Source of the DNA: Synechococcaceae bacterium WB4_1_0192
GTDB taxonomy: Bacteria > Cyanobacteriota > Cyanobacteriia > PCC-6307 > Cyanobiaceae
Direction: 5' to 3'
Length of the DNA stretch: 24,301 bases
Assembly: GCA_009926195.1 (NCBI GenBank)
Contig: RFPK01000005.1
Location: 1-24,301, forward strand
In this document: positions 20,870-24,301 of the stretch, piece by piece
Numbering within the stretch: the first letter of the stretch is position 1
Layout of the letters: every line of letters starts with the position of its first letter
Program-made: the position numbers and the translations under genes
The notes under the pieces: generated by a model
Seen by the model: the letters and a program-made list of their open reading frames with translations, nothing else
Databases searched by the model: none
Told to the model about the DNA's origin: nothing

Positions 20870-22654
20870 TCAACCGGTCATGGGTCGCCGACCCGCCGGC
20901 GGAATCTTCTCGATCACCAGCAGCGCTTCGATGATCTGGCGTGCCACTGGCACCGCCACCGTCGAGCCATAGGCGTTGCTGCCCTGGGGCTCGTCCACCA
21001 CCACCAGCACCACGAAGCGGGGGTCGTTGATCGGCAGATGGGCCACGAAGCTGCAGATGCGTGCACCCGGGATGTAGACGCCGTTTTCGGCTTTCTGCGC
21101 GGTCCCGGTCTTGCCGCCGATCCGGTAGCCGGGGATGGCCACGCCTTTGCCACTGCCCTTCTCCACCACCGTCTCCATCCAGTTCAGCACCGTCTGCGTG
21201 ATCTCCGGTTTGAGGAGTTGCACGCCCGATGCAGGCGGTGGCGGGGCCAGGTCATCGCCCGAGCGCAGGCCGCGGGTGATGTGTGGGCTGACGAGACGAC
21301 CACCATTGGCGAGCATCCCGTGCAGCTGAACCAGTTTCAGCGGAGTCAGGTTGAATCCCTGGCCGAAGGCGGCCGTGGCCGGTTCGATCGGTTGGCTGCG
21401 GAAGTCCTCCAGGGTCTTCAGCTGTCCGGCCTGGGCGCCCGGAAGGTCGGTGTCCGGAGTGCTGTCGATGCCGAGCGCATGCAGCCAGTGCCAGAACTTC
21501 TCCGGTTTCACCCGCCGCATGGCCTGCACCATGCCGACGTTGCTCGACACCTGCAGGACGGTGGGGAAATCGATCAGGCCGTTGGCCTTACGGTCGTGAT
21601 TGAAGATCGGCCAGCCGCCGATGGTGAGCTGACCGTTGTCCAGCACCTTGCCGGACGGATCGATGGCGTTCTCCTGCAGCGCGATCGCCAGGTTGATCGG
21701 CTTGAACGTCGATCCGGGTTCGTAGAGGTCCTGCACGGACCATTCACGGAACAACCCCGGTTTGTAGTCCCAGAACTTGTTCGGGTCGTAGGTGGGTGTC
21801 GACGCCAGCGCCACCAGTTCGCCGTTGCGAACATCCATCACGATCGCCACACCCCGCTTGGCTCGCCACTGCTTGACCTGCTTGCTCAGGGCCAGCTGGG
21901 CCACCTGCTGCAGGCGGGCATCGAGCGTGAGCTGCAGCCGCAGGTCGTCGCCGTACAGCACCCCGGCCTGCAGGCCGGCCGGCAGCGGCGTGCCATCGGC
22001 ACCGCGGCGCAGTCTGCGGGCGGCTTCATGGCGGCGTAGATCGCTGTCGCGGCTTTGTTCCAGGCCAGCCTGCGGCACCCGTTCGAGATTGAGGAAGCCG
22101 ACCACGTTGGCGAACAGATTGCTCTGCGGGTACACCCGCTGGGGATAGGCCTCGAGATCGAGTCCGCTGATGCCGAGCCGCCGCACCGCGTGCGCGGTTT
22201 CCGGGTCGAGATCGGTGGCCAGCTTCACGCCGGAGCGGCGGCCTTCCATCGCCCGCACCAGATCGGCCATCGGCATCCCCAGCAACGTCGACAACTCGCG
22301 GGCGACGTCGAGTGGGCTGCGCAGTTTGCCGGGATCGTCGCCCGCGAAGGCGAAATAGCGGGGATGGGCCCAGAGCGTGAAGCGCTCCTCATCGAGCGCC
22401 ACCAACCTGCCCTGGCGATCGACGATCGTGCGACGTTTGCCGATCGGTGTGATCGTCTGTGTCTGGACGGCCCGGGCCCGCTGCTGTAGATCCGGACCCT
22501 GAACCACCTGCACCCAGGCCAGCCGAACCGCCAGGCCAGCGAGGCCTGCGGCCAGCAGGGCGAACACCAGCCAGAGCCTGGCGGCAGGCACCGCGCTGAG
22601 GGTCACGACCCTGCGATGGCGTCCGGCACGCCGCCGCACCTGGACGTCGACCAT
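20870..22654 (-). CDS. ftsI: Septal penicillin-binding protein (class B transpeptidase)
   Basis: Division-specific peptidoglycan transpeptidase of 594 residues. It has an N-terminal membrane helix (WLVFALLAAGLAGLAVRLAW, about 28-47), a dimerisation/pedestal region with RRTIVDRQGRLVA, and a C-terminal transpeptidase domain with all three motifs: STFK (Ser315, the nucleophile, and Lys318), SSN (370-372) and KTG (515-517). The acidic-poor N-terminus and single anchor fit FtsI/PBP3. It starts at ATG 22654, only 1 nt after the stop of the FtsL-like gene, so the two are translationally coupled. It acts at the septum, in the periplasm. Confidence 0.93.
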   Translation of the reverse strand: MVDVQVRRRAGRHRRVVTLSAVPAARLWLVFALLAAGLAGLAVRLAWVQVVQGPDLQQRARAVQTQTITPIGKRRTIVDRQGRLVALDEERFTLWAHPRYFAFAGDDPGKLRSPLDVARELSTLLGMPMADLVRAMEGRRSGVKLATDLDPETAHAVRRLGISGLDLEAYPQRVYPQSNLFANVVGFLNLERVPQAGLEQSRDSDLRRHEAARRLRRGADGTPLPAGLQAGVLYGDDLRLQLTLDARLQQVAQLALSKQVKQWRAKRGVAIVMDVRNGELVALASTPTYDPNKFWDYKPGLFREWSVQDLYEPGSTFKPINLAIALQENAIDPSGKVLDNGQLTIGGWPIFNHDRKANGLIDFPTVLQVSSNVGMVQAMRRVKPEKFWHWLHALGIDSTPDTDLPGAQAGQLKTLEDFRSQPIEPATAAFGQGFNLTPLKLVQLHGMLANGGRLVSPHITRGLRSGDDLAPPPPASGVQLLKPEITQTVLNWMETVVEKGSGKGVAIPGYRIGGKTGTAQKAENGVYIPGARICSFVAHLPINDPRFVVLVVVDEPQGSNAYGSTVAVPVARQIIEALLVIEKIPPAGRRPMTG

Positions 22655-22655
22655 C

Positions 22656-23105
22656 TCAGTAGCCCGCCGGGATGTGGCTGGTGTTGACCTGGGTCAGAAG
22701 CGCATTCAGGCCGTCGTCTGCCTCGGCCTGAGGGGGTGGGGACACGTAGAGCAGTTTCTCGCTGCTGGTGGGCTGCAGCAGATTGGGCCGACGCGTGGCC
22801 GCCAGATGGTGCTGCTCGAGAACCGCTGCCGATTCCTGCAGGCGGTGCTCCAGCCGCTGCGCCGCCTCGAGCTGTTGAAAGTCATTGCCCCACTGGCCCT
22901 GCCAGTGCAGGGTCAGTCCGCTCAGCCCGAGCACGGCGAACCCAAGGCCGACCAGGCTGCCATTGGCAATGCGGTGCAGGCTGGAGAGCCAGGGTGACTG
23001 CCGCTCAACCCGCTGAGCTGACAGCGATCCCTCGATCAGCTGTAGCGGGCGGCGGATCGGATTGGCGCGCCGCTGCGTTGGCTGTTTTACCGCTACGGCG
23101 ACCAC
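22656..23105 (-). CDS. FtsL-like small bitopic membrane protein (candidate divisome subunit)
   Basis: Protein of 149 residues, chosen to start at GTG 23105 because an AAGGAG site ends 7 nt upstream; a longer frame from ATG 23177 lacks such a site. The layout is a basic cytosolic N-terminus (residues to about 55), one membrane helix (SLVGLGFAVLGLSGLTLHW), then a short periplasmic helix with coiled-coil character (DFQQLEAAQRLEHRLQESAAVLEQHHLAA) and a Pro-rich tail. This matches FtsL/FtsB topology, and FtsL is normally encoded directly before ftsI. Sequence similarity to known FtsL is not something I can see, so the name is positional and topological inference. Confidence 0.7.
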   Translation of the reverse strand: MVAVAVKQPTQRRANPIRRPLQLIEGSLSAQRVERQSPWLSSLHRIANGSLVGLGFAVLGLSGLTLHWQGQWGNDFQQLEAAQRLEHRLQESAAVLEQHHLAATRRPNLLQPTSSEKLLYVSPPPQAEADDGLNALLTQVNTSHIPAGY

Positions 23106-23112
23106 GACAGTG

Positions 23113-23118
23113 CTCCTT
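23113..23118 (-). promoter_or_regulatory. Shine-Dalgarno site deciding the FtsL-like start
   Basis: Reads AAGGAG on the minus strand, with 7 nt before GTG 23105. It is the strongest ribosome site noticed in the window and favours the GTG start over ATG 23177. Confidence 0.65.
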
Positions 23119-23150
23119 GACTGCGCAAGTGAACCATGCGACCGACCCTT

Positions 23151-23192
23151 GAGCAAGGCTGTTGCAACAGCGAGCAAGGCCGTTGCAGGGGC
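23151..23192. repeat. Tandem 21-bp near-repeat upstream of the FtsL-like gene
   Basis: GAGCAAGGCTGTTGCA (23151-23166) recurs as GAGCAAGGCCGTTGCA (23172-23187), 15 of 16 identical, with a 21-bp period (two helical turns). It lies between the CPBP protease and the division genes and includes the palindrome GTTGCAAC (23161-23168). It could be a regulator binding site. Confidence 0.45.
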
Positions 23193-23219
23193 CTGAACCC
23201 TTGGCTCGACCCAGGGTGG

Positions 23220-24301
23220 TCACCCGGCGAGCAGTACCAGGTTGCAGAAGGTCAGTCCGTTCCAGAGGGCGTGCATCAGCACACAACACCCGAGACGGCC
23301 ACTGCTCCAGCGCAGCCAGCCCAGGCCAAGCCCGAGCATGAACAGGGGGGGCAGTTCGCCAAGGCTCAGGTGTGCCACCGCGAAGACAAGCGCGCTCAGC
23401 AGCACGCCGCCCAGCCCGCCCAGCTCACGAGCGGCCACCGGCAGCAGAACGCCGCGGAACAGGGTCTCCTCAAACAGCGGCGCCAGAACCACGGCCGTGA
23501 GCGCGAAACAGCCCAGAGCTGTCGGATCCTGACTGCGCAGCACCAGATCCAACAGCGGATTGCTGCCGCCGGGATCTCCCCAGAGCTGGCTCTGCAGCCA
23601 CCCCACCAGGCTCACCAGGGGCAGCACCATCAGCAGCCCGCGCAGGGCCCGGCCCAGGGACGACGACAGGGGCCGCCAGTGAAAGGGCAACCAGCCATCC
23701 ACCGTTGGTGCCGGCCCCAGCCCGCGAACCATCAGGGCCAGGATCAGCAGTGGTCCGGCCATCAGGGCCAGATACGACACCAGCACGGTCAGGCCCTCGC
23801 GCAGCGGGCTCGTCACGCCAAACAGGCGCAGCACCGCCTCCAGCGCCGGCGCCAGCAGCAACGGCGTCAGCAGTTCCCCCACCACCACGAAGCCACCGGC
23901 GATCAGCAGCACTGCATCGAGGGCGCTCAGGGGCGGCCCCTCGATCGCAGGCAGCGGTGCGCTGCGGCGTCGCCAGCGCAGCCACAGCTCGCGCAGCAGC
24001 AGGCCGATGCCCACCATCAGGACCACCAGGGGAAGCACCGTCACCGCCAGCAGTTCCGCCAGGGCGCGGCTGGCCACCCGCTCGGTGCCACAGCGCGCTG
24101 CCCCGTCGAGGGCCTCGCAGCTCCATTGGCGCAGCAGTGAGCGCTGCTCCGGCCAGCGGGGCGGCGGCGGCGCCTCCCCCAGCAGGGCCCTTGCCACCGC
24201 CACCTCGGGGCTGTCAGGGCCCGGTTCCGTCGCCAGCGTCTGCAGTAGCGGCCGCGCCTCGGCGTCGCGCTGCAGGCGCAGCAACAGGTTGAGCACCTGC
24301 G
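23220..24301 (-). CDS. CPBP intramembrane metalloprotease (5' end outside window)
   Basis: Membrane protein of the CPBP/CAAX-protease (Abi) family; the frame is open to the window edge, and the first possible start (GTG 24296) is probably an internal Val. The N-terminal part is soluble and helical (NLLLRLQRDAEARPLLQTLA), perhaps a TPR-like segment. Then come several membrane helices and the family motifs: EETLFRG (the EExxxR motif), FAVAHLSLGELP (FxxxH), and HALWNGLTF (HxxxN). These residues build the intramembrane metal site. The substrate is unknown; cyanobacterial members are numerous and mostly uncharacterised. The stop is at 23220-23222, 115 bp before the FtsL-like start. Confidence 0.88.
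   Translation of the reverse strand, partial: QVLNLLLRLQRDAEARPLLQTLATEPGPDSPEVAVARALLGEAPPPPRWPEQRSLLRQWSCEALDGAARCGTERVASRALAELLAVTVLPLVVLMVGIGLLLRELWLRWRRRSAPLPAIEGPPLSALDAVLLIAGGFVVVGELLTPLLLAPALEAVLRLFGVTSPLREGLTVLVSYLALMAGPLLILALMVRGLGPAPTVDGWLPFHWRPLSSSLGRALRGLLMVLPLVSLVGWLQSQLWGDPGGSNPLLDLVLRSQDPTALGCFALTAVVLAPLFEETLFRGVLLPVAARELGGLGGVLLSALVFAVAHLSLGELPPLFMLGLGLGWLRWSSGRLGCCVLMHALWNGLTFCNLVLLAG

Noticed and set aside
23106..23177. Longer FtsL-like protein starting at ATG 23177
   Set aside because: It lacks a ribosome site, its extra residues would cover the AAGGAG site and part of the upstream repeat, and GTG 23105 is well placed.

Overview
The window is high-GC, densely packed DNA that reads as the chromosome of a unicellular alpha-cyanobacterium (Cyanobium or high-GC Synechococcus type). 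The evidence for this is a ferrochelatase with a C-terminal Hlip/chlorophyll-binding helix, a Tic22-like protein, a DUF1350 protein, a geranylgeranyl-reductase-type flavoprotein, an EF-hand transaldolase, CobO, and a hemH / recombinase / cobO / pyrH / frr order that I recall from marine picocyanobacteria. No tRNA, rRNA, CRISPR array or IS element was recognised. The longest gene-free stretch is about 214 bp (1907-2120).

Left part (1-5740). The 3' end of acs (acetyl-CoA synthetase) converges on a two-gene cassette, hxlB and hxlA. These encode 6-phospho-3-hexuloisomerase and 3-hexulose-6-phosphate synthase, the two formaldehyde-fixing enzymes of the ribulose monophosphate (RuMP) pathway. The cassette (about 660-1960) is visibly poorer in GC than both flanks and is the best candidate here for recent acquisition; it is the most unusual content of the window. 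It is followed by a DUF1350 protein, a PrxQ/BCP peroxiredoxin divergent from a DEDDh exonuclease with a Pro-Glu linker, a 94-residue orphan, a shared hairpin terminator, and a divergent LysR-like regulator.

Middle part (5600-14460). On the minus strand, phosphoenolpyruvate synthase lies just behind a membrane-anchored periplasmic-binding-like protein. A Tic22-like protein on the plus strand meets, stop to stop, the end of a compact minus-strand run: hemH, an M23 peptidase, ilvB (with an extra C-terminal zinc ribbon), a degenerate SNase-like exported protein translationally coupled to ilvB, and a small two-helix membrane protein.

Right part (14570-24301). A plus-strand run holds a tyrosine recombinase, cobO, pyrH, frr and a geranylgeranyl-reductase-like flavoprotein. 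It converges on a minus-strand run: a CPBP membrane protease (cut by the window edge), an FtsL-like small membrane protein with a 1-nt gap to ftsI, transaldolase with two EF-hands, and a stand-alone cyclic-nucleotide-binding-like domain.

As a system, HPS and PHI would condense formaldehyde with ribulose 5-phosphate to give fructose 6-phosphate. Ribulose 5-phosphate is a Calvin-cycle and pentose-phosphate intermediate, and transaldolase acts in the same sugar-phosphate pool. No formaldehyde-producing enzyme is in the window, so the physiological source of formaldehyde, or another role for the pair, stays open.
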